Assembly: GCF_002865645.1 (NCBI RefSeq)
Contig: NW_020194559.1
Location: forward strand, 372,001 to 436,000
DNA length: 64,000 nt
Direction of reading: 5' to 3'
Origin: Hyaloscypha bicolor E
Taxonomy: Eukaryota > Ascomycota > Leotiomycetes > Helotiales > Hyaloscyphaceae
Shown here: positions 12,536 through 22,252 of the stretch, in pieces
Numbering within the stretch: position 1 is the first letter of the stretch
How the letters are laid out: every line of letters starts with the position of its first letter
Program-made: the position numbers and the translations under genes
The notes under the pieces: model-generated
What the model was told of the DNA's origin: nothing
Databases searched by the model: none
The model's input: the letters and a program-made list of their open reading frames with translations, nothing else

Positions 12536-13002
12536 AATAGATATTTTGCTCTTAAATATTTTCGTCTATAATAAGAAATTTAGGAAGTAAAATATTATAA
12601 TTCCGGAAGAGTCTAAAGCTCGAAGAACTCGATTTAATAATAAAATCGAAATAGTAGTTAAGGAGCTTTAAGGGTATATATAGGATATATATTCCGGAGA
12701 GATATTCCCGTAAATACGGGTATTATATAAGTTAAAGAGATAGTTTCTAAGAAGGTAGTTTTGGGGCCAAAAGAAGTTGGTTTTAAAGAATAATAGAAGT
12801 TAAATAGATAAATAGTTAAATAACTAATTACTTATTAATTAGTAAGAGCTAAATATCTTTTCTATAGGCTATCGAATACTTTTATAAAGTTAATAAGTAG
12901 TTTCCCCCTTTAATATAGAATAAACTAGATTTGTCTTAGGCTATTAAATACTTTTAGGACTAATCTAAAATCTTCTCTGATTTATATATATAAACTAATT
13001 AG

Positions 13003-13273
13003 TATTAGTTTACTAGTAATATATAGTACTATTATATAAATATAGAAATACTAGTTAGTAAAGTTAGTAAAGTTATTATTATTCCGAAGTAGGAATTATA
13101 ATATTATAGTATTAATATATAATTCCTAAATCTGCTAAGCCTAAAAGAGTCTAATCTACTAGTCGAATTACTAATAAGATATAAGGTTATATAACTATAT
13201 CCCGTATCTCATATCCTATTACTTATATCTCGTAACTATATATATAACTCCCAAAGAAATAGCTATACTAATA
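13003..13273 (-). repeat. 5' LTR of copia copy 1
   Basis: 271 bp, pairing with 6866-7136. It begins TATTAGTTTACTAG and ends CTATACTAATA. Confidence 0.85.
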
Positions 13274-13278
13274 AATAT

Positions 13279-13975
13279 ATTAATAAAACTTTATAATATA
13301 TAAAAGCTAGTAATAAGAAATACCCGAAATTATATATAAAAGCTAAAGTATTAATATAACTAGTTAATACTAGAAATTACTTTAGTTTTTTTTATTAAAT
13401 TTAACTTAAAAAGGCCTTATTAAATTTCTTTATTCTATAAAGATTTAGGAATTAAGCTCTTAATAATTAATTATATAATATTAAAATATTAAATAGAGTC
13501 TTTTAATAATTATAAAATATTTTTATAATATAATATATTAATTTAAAGACTTTTTTTTAAATTTTTTTTTTAAAAACTCCTTTAAATTAAAAAGCTATTT
13601 TAATAAGGATTTTAATATTTAATTTACTATAAACTAATTCTTTATATATAAAAAAACTAGTAATTTAATTAATTAATTAAAATTCTTTAAAATAAAAAGA
13701 TTTTTTTAAGGTATTCGAGTTCTTTAAATAATATATAATTACTTTATTAATTAAAGAAAATATATTACGTAATTATAGACTTATTTATAGTTATATAATT
13801 TAATAAAAGCTTTTAGTTAAATATATAAATTAGGTTTTAATTTATTATTTAATTATATAAAAGTCATATTTATATATATATAAGTAATAATATTTTTGTA
13901 AAAGTTATTAATATTTTAATAAAACAGTTTAAATTTATATATATCTTATAAGTGATTATATAATATATATTACGG
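13279..13975. other. AT-rich RIP-type DNA, no gene
   Basis: Almost only A and T, with homopolymer runs. No open frame or recognisable element. It ends sharply at about 13975, where GC-normal sequence begins. Confidence 0.6.
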
Positions 13976-14004
13976 TTTCGGTTTCGACTTAGTTACTTGA
14001 CTAG

Positions 14005-14280
14005 CTCGCACGTGTGTTGCCTCCGTTGCCTCCAGTCACCTGACAGATCCACGTGACGCGGCCGCAGGGAACACGCGTGGAATGCGCATGGAAAAATTAG
14101 GACGCTAAGCCCCATACGAGCTAGCGCACTGTGGGGTGCATACTTACACCCTCGAAGCCTCCTGTATTCTAGTTTTCCCTTCTTTAGCTTTGAATCGCCT
14201 TTGTAAGGAACCTTCTGCCTTGCTTTTCAAGTCCCGAATGCCGTACCCGTGACAATATACTACTTGATTAACCTATCATA
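14005..14280 (+). repeat. Unmutated copy of a dispersed repeat upstream of the RTA1 gene
   Basis: This stretch aligns with about 17030-17295, where nearly every C is T and G is A. Matching blocks include TCTAGTTTTCCCTTCTTTAG here and TCTAGTTTTTCTCTTTTTAG there, followed by CTTGCTTTTCAAGTCCCGAA and CTTGCTTTTTATATCCTAAA. One partner is intact and the other heavily mutated, on either side of the RTA1 gene. No coding potential is evident. Confidence 0.7.
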
Positions 14281-14603
14281 GCTTTTCTTTATTAATTTAA
14301 TATGTGGTTATTTAATAATTAAACTTTTAATATTATTGCATTGCACTGCATTTAATAGGGCGTTGAATTTAAGCGGAGCCCGAGTAAAATCGTGACCGTT
14401 TTGTCGTTCTTGGGTCGGACCGACTGTAGCTCGGGTAGCAACGCGAGACCGCGGTGCAACCAGCTGGGAAAAGTCTCAACGGCAATGCCGCAGACGCCCA
14501 TCTCAGCATTCAGCTCTATCTCCACCTTCTCTAGCTCCTCCAGTTTCTCAAGCTCCTCCTCGATCCCTCTGATCTCCTGCTCGGCGGAGCTCAATAGCGC
14601 AAG

Positions 14604-15828
14604 ATGTCGACCATTAGCCTCCTCGGCGCAACGAACGGCTTTATCAACCCCTCCGAACTAGTCAACTGCACTGTCTCAACCTGCCCCATCATAACCTCCT
14701 ACTACAACTACCGCATTGCCCTCGCTCCTAACGCCTTATTTCTAGCTTTCCTGATATTTCTCTTTACCTGGCGTCACACTCGCCTCACTGGTCTGTATTT
14801 CTTCCTCGCCATGGAAGTTGGGATTATTTTTGAAGTATTAGGATATGCTGGGCGAGTAATGAGCTGGAAGGATCAATGGGGACAAAATGGGTTTATTATG
14901 CAGTTTGTTTGTTTGACTATCGCGCCGGCTTTCTTTTCGGCGGGGATTTATTTGTGTTTGGGACGGATTGTCGTTGTGTACAGCGAGAAACATTCGAGGT
15001 TGCCTGCGGGGTGGTATACACGAATTGTGAGTTCCGTTTGAAGTTAACTTCACCCCACGTCCTCTCCAGTATCGACACAGGTTCAAAGGGTAAGAGGAGA
15101 AAGCAAAGGAGACTAAGGAGGCTAAGGAGACTGAGAGAGACAAGAACTTACCATGTTGTGAATAGTTCATACCCTGCGACATAGTCTCTATGGTCCTCCA
15201 AGGCATCGGCGGCGGCATCGCCTCCGTAGCCATCCAAAATAACGGACCCCTAGAATTCCTAACAACAGGCGATAATGTCATGATTGCCGGTCTCGCAACT
15301 CAAGTATTCACCATGTTCGTATTCATGAGTCTCTGTGTTGACTTCGGATTGCGAGTCCGATGGTCCAGGTCAAAAAACCTCCCTACTACTACATCTATCC
15401 CAGGAACCAAAACATCTTCCTCAAAGGCCATCTGGAGTACGAAAGTTGAGAAGAGTTGGTTGTTCAAAAGCTTTCTAATAGCATTAGCTATTGCCACCGT
15501 CTGCGTATTCTGGCGATCGGTATTCAGAGTCATAGAACTAAATGCCGGCTGGATGGGATCATTGACGTTTAAGCAAAATTTGTTTGTGGGCTTTGAGGGG
15601 GTGCTGATGGTTATTACTGTCCTCGTCTTAACAATTTTCCATCCAGGATTCTGTATGGGGGAAGCTATGAGTGGGAGGCTGGGCGGTGAGGAGGGGCATA
15701 TGACTGGCAGTAAAACGAGGGAGAATGGGTCGGCCGAAAAAATCAAGGAACGCGCTGAAGAGGATGCGAGGACCGACAGTACGGAGATTGAGAAGGACGG
15801 AAAAGAGGCCGCTGGATTAGTAGAGTGA
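14604..15828 (+). CDS. RTA1-family seven-helix membrane protein
   Basis: Exons 14604-15026 and 15166-15828 give 361 residues. The intron 15027-15165 (GTGAGT...AATAG) restores the family sequence WYTRI joined to FIPCDIVSMVLQGIGGG. RTA1-like proteins (RTA1, RSB1, PUG1) are fungal plasma- or ER-membrane proteins linked to lipid translocation and to resistance against sterol-binding and other toxic molecules. Visible marks are a short N-terminus with NCTVSTCP before helix 1, the ME(V/I)GIIFEVLGYAGR segment in helix 3, and the APAFFSAGIYLCLGRI segment typical of the family. Also seen are the D-(I/V)-S-x-x-LQ-GGG stretch in exon 2 and a charged, Glu/Lys-rich tail at about 305-361. The length is normal (300-370). 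The substrate cannot be told from sequence. The gene lies alone between RIP-mutated blocks but shows no RIP itself. Confidence 0.9.
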
Positions 15829-16304
15829 GAACATAACCACACCCTGAAAGGAGAGGTGGAGAATAAATAGAAGAACTTTGGGGAACTCAATACGTCCGAT
15901 CCTCGTCCGATCGGATTGGCTCGAAGGTGTAGAGAAGACAGGTGTGTGGATAGGTAAATAAAGACCACTATGCGTCTTGGTTTTCAAAAATGGCAGAAAG
16001 ATTCTGGTAAAATTGTGACGTGCAACAAACTTTAACGCCGAAAACTTATGCCGCCTGATTCGCAGGCTCAGTAATAATTAGCGTTTTTAGTAATTAATTA
16101 CAATTAATACTATAATTGTAAGGTATTAATTATAATTAATTAATAATCGATTAGAAGCAAGCTAATTCCTGCCTATATATAACATTGCTTCTTTTCTAAT
16201 TCCAGAAAATTAAAGAATTTAGTAATGTATTATATTGTGAGGCTCCCAATATAGGAGGGTGCTACGCAAGTAGTCAAGGTAAGGGGGTGGAATATAGGGT
16301 AAAG
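15829..16304. other. Intergenic, 3' flank of RTA1 gene
   Basis: Probable 3' untranslated sequence, then a short AT-rich part with near-palindromic AATTAATTA runs (16080-16150). It ends with a GC-normal stretch of about 80 bp just before the MITE. No gene seen. Confidence 0.4.
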
Positions 16305-16306
16305 TA

Positions 16307-16611
16307 TTGTGGTACGGCAGGCCGTACTCGTCGAAAATCGTATTGTTTTGGCGGTTTTGAGGTTTAGGTCACATGGCAAAGGCCGCGGCCTTTTGCACGT
16401 GACTTGCGGAAATCACATAAGAAAGCTGGTTTTTCTGTAGACTTAGAGAACAATCCTTCATGAGTATTCAATCAATTGAGCTTTTGCACACTCCACACTG
16501 TTTATGCTTTACTGTTTACGCTTTTGATTTGTTGTTTTGCTATCAAGTCACGTTTTGCGCTCTGGTGTACTTTATGTGGGTTTTTGTCTTGTCGCAGTTT
16601 CCCTCCCACAG
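16307..16611 (+). mobile_element. MITE copy M2, best-preserved family member
   Basis: 305 bp flanked by TA (16305-16306 and 16612-16613). The left end is TTGTGGTACGG and the right end CCCTCCCACAG, giving a short terminal inverted repeat CTGTGG/CCACAG with one mutation. It contains the subterminal inverted repeat GTACGGCAGGCCGTAC and the perfect 16-bp palindrome AAAGGCCGCGGCCTTT, flanked by CACATGG and GCACGTGAC. Non-coding. A TA target duplication and short inverted ends fit a non-autonomous element moved by a Tc1/mariner-type transposase; no such transposase is seen in the window. Confidence 0.85.
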
Positions 16612-16613
16612 TA

Positions 16614-16815
16614 TGGAGTGAAGCGTGGAAGTATAATTGATTCCAAGAACTGGTTCTCAGTAATAAACTAATCGATGCCCATTTCCAAAGCTCGCATGCC
16701 TCCATATATAGAATCTAGTATTCCGCTGGATGTACGGAAGCACTAGTCCCAATTAGGGAGTGCGATCCCACATAAGCACTAGCCTAATTAGGCTACCAAA
16801 TCCAGCTGAACGCTC
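16614..16815 (-). repeat. Dispersed repeat R, copy 2 (inverted)
   Basis: Reverse complement of 6562-6750, less mutated. It contains GTACGGAAGCACTAGTCCC and GCGATCCCACATAAGCACTA. It directly follows MITE M2. Confidence 0.6.
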
Positions 16816-16839
16816 GCTGTCAATGTGTGCATTACATGT

Positions 16840-17880
16840 ATAATAATAATAAAGCTTTATTTTATTTTATTTCTTTAAAGAAATAATTTTTAATCTCTCT
16901 TTTAATACTTAAAGTACTTTTATATCGTAATAATTTCTAGTTCTAATTATTTCTTATTTTAGTTTATTATATAATAAACTCTTAAAAAGACTTTTTTAAT
17001 TATAATTTAGCTTTTAATCTAGTTATTTAACTAGTATTATTTATATTTATTACCTTTAAATTATATAATTATATATATAATATAGCTATATTACTAAGGA
17101 AATATACTTGAAATATATATAAAAATATTTAAAATACTAAGCCTTTTATAAGCTAGTATATTATAAGATATATATTTACATTTTTATAGCCTTTTCTATT
17201 CTAGTTTTTCTCTTTTTAGATTTAAATTATCTTTATAAGAAATCTTTTACCTTGCTTTTTATATCCTAAATATTATATTTATAATAGTATTTAAAGTTTA
17301 ATTTCTTTAATCTTATAAAGAATTTTAAATAAACTAATTTAGAACTTGAAATAAAAGTATTATAAAAATAATAGAACCTTAGAAATATAAATAAAAAGTT
17401 ATAGAATAATAAAAGTAAAAGCTTTGAGATCTTTAAAGAAATCAGATATTTAAATCTTTATAAATATATATTAGTAAAATATTGGAAATCTTCTTAGAAA
17501 CCGAAAATCGAAGAATTTTTCATAAAAGCTATTCTTTAATTAAGTTCTAGAATAATAGGCACTTATAAGCTAGTAATCTAACTATTACTTATAAGCTTTA
17601 TCCTATAAATTTATAAGCCTTATATATATATTAGTAATAAGATTACTAGAAAAAATATAATAAAGAAAAGTATAATAAGTTAATTTTTTAAAATCTTATA
17701 TAATTTGGAAGAATATTAATTTTCAAGACTTCTAAGAAATCTTTTACTAAATTAGATTATCTTATTAGTAGCTATACCTAATTTGAATGCCTCATTAATA
17801 TTTCTGGAGATTTTATAAATAAATCTATAAATAAAGAGGTCTTTTCTTTATTAGAAAGCTTTTAAATATCAAGAATTTAA
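16840..17880. other. AT-rich block with RIP-mutated repeat copy
   Basis: Nearly pure A/T. The part 17030-17295 is the mutated partner of 14005-14280. The rest has no recognisable gene. Composition returns to normal at about 17885, next to a hairpin (CGACTAAAGGG at 17921 with CCCTTTAGTCG ending at 17948). Confidence 0.6.
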
Positions 17881-18430
17881 TTATTGCCCATCTCGATTTC
17901 CCGGGACAACTCGCTTTCCCCGACTAAAGGGTTGGGCCCCTTTAGTCGCGACGTTAAGTCCGACTATTAAGTCGTACGCTCGCTTAGTCTTTTGATCCTT
18001 ACGGCTTTCCGTACTAGTTCAACCTGCGGCTCGGCTCGGCTCAGCTGGCGACGCGAGGTGACCAAGGCGATTCGCTGTGCGCCTCCGATCGGATACGCTT
18101 GGCTCAGCAGGTGGTAGCGTGGCCCACACTCACCGACAGTTACCGACGGAAAAACGATATCACCCCGGCCTTCAAATGTCTCTGGAGAAAACCCCTTCAC
18201 CCCTCCACCCCCGCACTCGAATATGGAATACTAAAAGCCATCTGAGATCACGCTCAGTCTATGCGGGGCTACCCCCGGATTTGATGCTCGCCTCCACTGT
18301 TCGGTGCCGACGAAGCTAAACGTCGAAATCTCTTAAAGGAGCTCAATGACCACTTCGTTGCCTTGAACGACTGCATGCCGTGTCTCTCTTGTTTTTCAAT
18401 CAACGCTGATTCCTATACTCAACCTCCAAC

Positions 18431-20425
18431 ATGACGGCTTTCGGTCGTGCAACGGAGGACAGGCCCACGCCTCCAGAGGTGGTATGTCAAGCCCCAAGTC
18501 CCCAGAGCCAACCCGTGTTCTAATCTGTTCAGTACAACTGGAGAGTCTATGCGGCCTCGTTGGCCATTTCCATGGGACTGTTGACCTACGGCTACGACTC
18601 GGCCTTTATTGGCACAACCATCACGCAGAAGAGCTTTAAGAGTGATTTTGGTCTGGTCAACATGACCAAAGTGCAGCAGAATGCAGTGTCGAGCAATTTG
18701 ACCAGTATCTGTACGAGCAAAGCCTCCCCTCCCTCCCTCCATTATACCGGCCACGCGGGTGCTAACGTGGCGGCGAATAGACTCTGCGGGAGGATTCTTC
18801 GGCGCCTTCTTTATGTTCTTTTCCATGGAGCTACTTGGGCGAAAGAAAACGGCCGTTATATCAGACGCGATATTTATCCTTGGAGCGTGAGTGCTGTGAT
18901 TTTATTGTTTCCGAAGGGCCACATGCTTACTATTCCCTGCAGCATTCTTTGCACGGTTCCTACGCATCAACTCGGTTTGATCTACGCTGGACGACTTTTG
19001 ACTGGTCTCGGTGTCGGTGGACTTGCGGCAGTCTCACCGATTTATACTTCGGAGATAGCTCCACCAGCCATCCGAGGCCGTCTGACTGGATTGTATGTCA
19101 AAAATCCGCATTGGCCAGAATTTCGTCGAACTAATGTGCCTCCAGCTTTGAGTCGTCCTATCAGATTGGCGCGGTGATCGGCTTGTATGTGGACTCTTCC
19201 CACTATCACGCTCGCAATCACTGACATTTACAGTTGGATCAACTATGGCGTTGTCCATAACATCAATGGGAACGATTCCAAGGCGTGGAGGATTCCAAGT
19301 AAGCCTCGCAACACTGAATTAGGAGAGCGCACGCTGACCTACATGACTGTAGTGGCCGTCCAACTCATCCCCGCTGGTCTTCTCGCCCTGATGCTTCCGC
19401 TCGTCACGGAATCCCCTGTATGGCTCCTGAAGAAGGGTCGGGATGAGGATGCATACCGAGTATACAGTTATATCCGCAACCTCCCCGCTGACCATCAATA
19501 CATTGCCGAGGATGTCTCCTTTGTCAAAGGGCAGATCGAAAGCGAACGCGCGATCAGTACCGGCGGCGACCTAAGCTTTACTGCGTTCTTGAAGGGTGCA
19601 CTTAAATTATCGCTCATGAAGGGGGTGAGGAATCGCTTTGCCCTCGTCTTCTTAATGTTCATGTGGCAGGCGTGGTCCGGTGCCGCGGCCATTAATTATT
19701 GTAAGAATTTACTGGGGGGCTCTCCTTCCTCTTCTGGTCGGGTGTAATTCTCTGGCTTACCATTTCCCCTCCTAGATTCGCCCACGATTTTTGCCTCGAT
19801 CGGTCTTACCGACGTCACCTTTTGGACTGGGATCTATGGTCTGATCAAGGCAGCAGGCTCCATCATCTTCTTTACCTTTTTCATCGACAAGTTCGGTCGC
19901 AAATGGCCCTGGATTGTCTCCTCCGTTTCGTGCGCCGTCTGCCAGTACTACCTGGCTGGCTACATCGCCGTCAGCAAGCCGAGTCTGACTGCTCCAAAGT
20001 CCGCTTCCACTGTTTCTGGTGGTAAAGCTGCAACCGCCTTCATTATGATTTTTGGGGGGATGTGGAGTTTTGGCGCCAATGGTCTTCCGTGGATTATTTC
20101 TTCGGAAATCTTCCCTACCTCACTTCGATCCATCTCAGGACCTTTCGCCGCGATGTCGGTCTGGTTGTGGACCTTCGTCGTGACGAAGGCCCTGCCTAGC
20201 ATGTTCACGAGCATGGGATATGGGGTTTATATTTTCTTTGCGAGCGCCCTAATTTGTGCTAGTGTGTATGCTTTCTTTTTCATCCCCGAGACCAAGGGAT
20301 TGCGTATCGACCAGATGGATCACCTGTTTGGAGCCACCAGGCTAGAAAACGATGCCTTAGTTGCAAAGGGGGAAGAAGTATATCCCCAGACCAAGGAAGA
20401 TGAAGTCCGAGCAGAGGTTGTTTAG
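18431..20425 (+). CDS. MFS sugar/quinate-type transporter, eight exons
   Basis: Exons 18431-18481, 18533-18710, 18781-18886, 18943-19092, 19146-19184, 19234-19298, 19353-19700 and 19776-20425 give 528 residues, the usual length for fungal sugar porters. Each splice restores family sequence. Twelve helices are expected in the plasma membrane. Visible sugar-porter marks are GYDSAFIGTT in helix 1, SAGGFFGA with ELLGRKK after it (G-R-K loop motif), and GRLLTGLGVGG. Further marks are SEIAPPAIRGRLTG, ESSYQIGAVIGF, INYYSPTIFASIGL, DKFGRK, PWIISSEIFPTSLRS, and PETKGL near the C-terminus. The loop motif usually written PESPRWL reads TESPVWL here. Close relatives include quinate permeases and hexose/lactose-type porters, so the substrate is open. 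Likely proton symport. The 54-nt intron 6 (19299-19352) is in frame without a stop, so a retained form would add 18 residues. Confidence 0.9.
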
Positions 20426-20957
20426 CGCGCTGCTACTTGTATTCTCGATCTTATCATATGATATGTCTATATATTGTAAGGAAGAGGCGAGGTCCATGCG
20501 ACCAAAAAAACTGTGACGAGCGATTTCTTGGAAGAAATACTATAGACTCCTATATATCTTAGTGAGGAGTGTCGGGCACGTGACCCTGAGACATATTCCT
20601 AATCCGTGGTCCAGAATCTCTTCGTGACTTTCTCGACTTCAATATCTCCTACCTCATCTCGTGCTCATAATACCACCTGCGCCGGAAGCTCAAAGTTAGG
20701 GCGTGTCCTTGCCAACCACACGTGCGCCCCATTTATCATAATCCCATTTTAAATTAAATTACCGTTCTCTAACACCACCACATAAAATCGCCATATGACT
20801 GTTTCATATGAAATTATATGGCACTACCATAAGGTCATGTTCTTTGTACGATATTAAAAGTTGATCGCGGCTAGCTTTTAACCCGGGTTAGGCTTCATTC
20901 AACCAATTATGCCTCATTAATAAGGTTTAATATTAATTCCACAGACTAGAATTTATC

Positions 20958-21698
20958 AGGGCTCGTCCTGCCAATCTCTCATATGCCAACGGGTGCAATA
21001 TATATTCGACCATAATTCCATCTCTTCTAGCTTCGTCTCCTAATCGTGCGCATTAGCGGTTGATTTTGTCAAAGGCATTATTCCTTTCGCGCTCGATTGC
21101 CTATAGTTAAAGACGAAATCTCTGCAATTAAAGGCTCCTTCGAGCGAAAATCAGATGATCCGATAATAAGATGTAACTTCAAAGCCCAAAGGAAGATCTT
21201 TCTAAGCAGTTAGCAAAGCGGGGTAATAGCACGGCCTTTAAAAGTGGAGATATTATGCCAGACGGTGAGCTTACCACTATTAAATAGAAGGTACGGAGGA
21301 CGCGGCCATAAGTCTTGCAACCGGCAAAGGTGAGCGCCAAGCCTTAGGACGCCACAAGCCGCTGACCTAGCAACGACACTGGGGGCTTGATAGCCTGGAG
21401 AAATAGCAAGTTTAGCGATATTTATAGGGCCTGTGCGCTATCTTTTGGTTCTCGAAAGCCTATGATAGAGCCCTGTAATTACAGCGCCCTCTGGTTGCCG
21501 TGCAACGCCCCTACCACTTAAGCGAAAAGTGGCGCTGACCCTAGTAGTTGCAAGACTTACTCCGTATGGCCGCGTCCTCCGTAAAAGAACACGATTGCAA
21601 TATTATCGTATGGGATTATACAACATCTTATTTAAAATTAAATGGGATATGGAATTATATGGTATGGTGACATATGAGAGGTTGGCAGGACGGGCCCT
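20958..21698. repeat. Long inverted repeat enclosing a MITE
   Basis: Arms 20958-20985 and 21671-21698 match as inverted repeats at 26 of 28 positions; both mismatches are C/T. AT-rich sequence outside (20733-20759) and inside the right arm (21632-21650) is also loosely complementary. The 685-bp interior contains the MITE at 21292-21583. It may be an older inverted-repeat element into which the MITE jumped. Confidence 0.6.
21292..21583. mobile_element. MITE of a second family, unmutated
   Basis: 288 bp (21294-21581) between TA dinucleotides. The terminal inverted repeats start CGGAGGACGCGGCCATA on both sides and continue to AGTCTTGCAAC after a 5-base difference in one arm, so each arm is about 30 bp. 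Non-coding interior. The TA target and ends fit a non-autonomous Tc1/mariner-type element. It shows no RIP, so it is single-copy, recent, or below the length RIP detects. Confidence 0.85.
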
Positions 21699-21868
21699 TA
21701 GATGAATTCACTCAAACTTTTACTGAAAAGTCCCAAATTTTCATTATGAGAAGGTCTATCCTATCTGGTAAGGGAGAACTCTTGCTGCTAGAGTTCATGC
21801 GCAGCGACTCCCAGCCTCCGGCGCCGAACAGTCTGTCAGATTTAAATGCTAGATATCTACTCGTAGTA

Positions 21869-22007
21869 GGGATAAATAAACCCATGCCTTGTCTGGATCC
21901 ACAGACGCCGCAGTAAGGGGTATGGGCGAATAAGACAGCTGGAATTCAATGTTTTGTGGAGGCGAACCCGCTAGAAACACGCTTCAGGGTAGGGGTTTAT
22001 TTATCCC
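21869..22007. repeat. Short hairpin element
   Basis: GGGATAAATAAACCC at 21869-21883 is perfectly inverted at 21993-22007. The similarity extends a few bases on both sides (TAGTAG outside left, CTAAGTAGTAG outside right). It may be another small MITE or a chance hairpin. Confidence 0.45.
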
Positions 22008-22252
22008 AACCACTAAGTAGTAGTGAAAGCCGCTTCTGAGTAATCTAAAACAGCTTAGCGTCTATGCCTTGCAAATTCTTCCGCGGGTAACTGTCCGGGT
22101 ACTTTACTAGGATCCCCTGCTAGTTTCGAGAGCTGAAATATCACAACCCGCTTACTCTCTTCTGTCTTTTCAAACAAAACGAATGCACTATCAATGGTCG
22201 ATTGGCACTAATCGTTGCCGCTGTGACATCAAGGGCTCTCTTACCCGGCAAC

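Larger units (their letters stand above)
6866..13273 (-). mobile_element. Ty1/copia LTR retrotransposon copy 1, RIP-inactivated
   Basis: Direct repeats of 271 bp at 6866-7136 and 13003-13273 are the LTRs. The flanks AATAC (6861-6865) and AATAT (13274-13278) fit a 5-bp target duplication with one C-to-T change. The element reads on the minus strand. At about 8720-8250 the reverse transcriptase is recognisable: KSRLV, then AYN, ISQ.IIL, ISQAY, and KVIK followed by a decayed PLYG-type motif. At about 10960-10880 a gag zinc-knuckle remnant of CF.CKR type is visible. Gag on the right and RT on the left is copia order. Glutamine codons CAA/CAG have become TAA/TAG throughout, so no protein can be made. 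A minisatellite lies between the 5' LTR (right) and gag. Confidence 0.9.
20426..22252. other. Intergenic region rich in inverted-repeat elements
   Basis: No gene was recognised. The stretch holds an unmutated MITE (21292-21583), an outer 28-bp inverted repeat around it (20958-20985 with 21671-21698) and a smaller hairpin element (21869-22007). The open frame at 21674-21916 follows no known protein and is probably chance. The 150 bases before 22253 should contain the promoter and 5' leader of the CorA-like gene. Confidence 0.5.
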
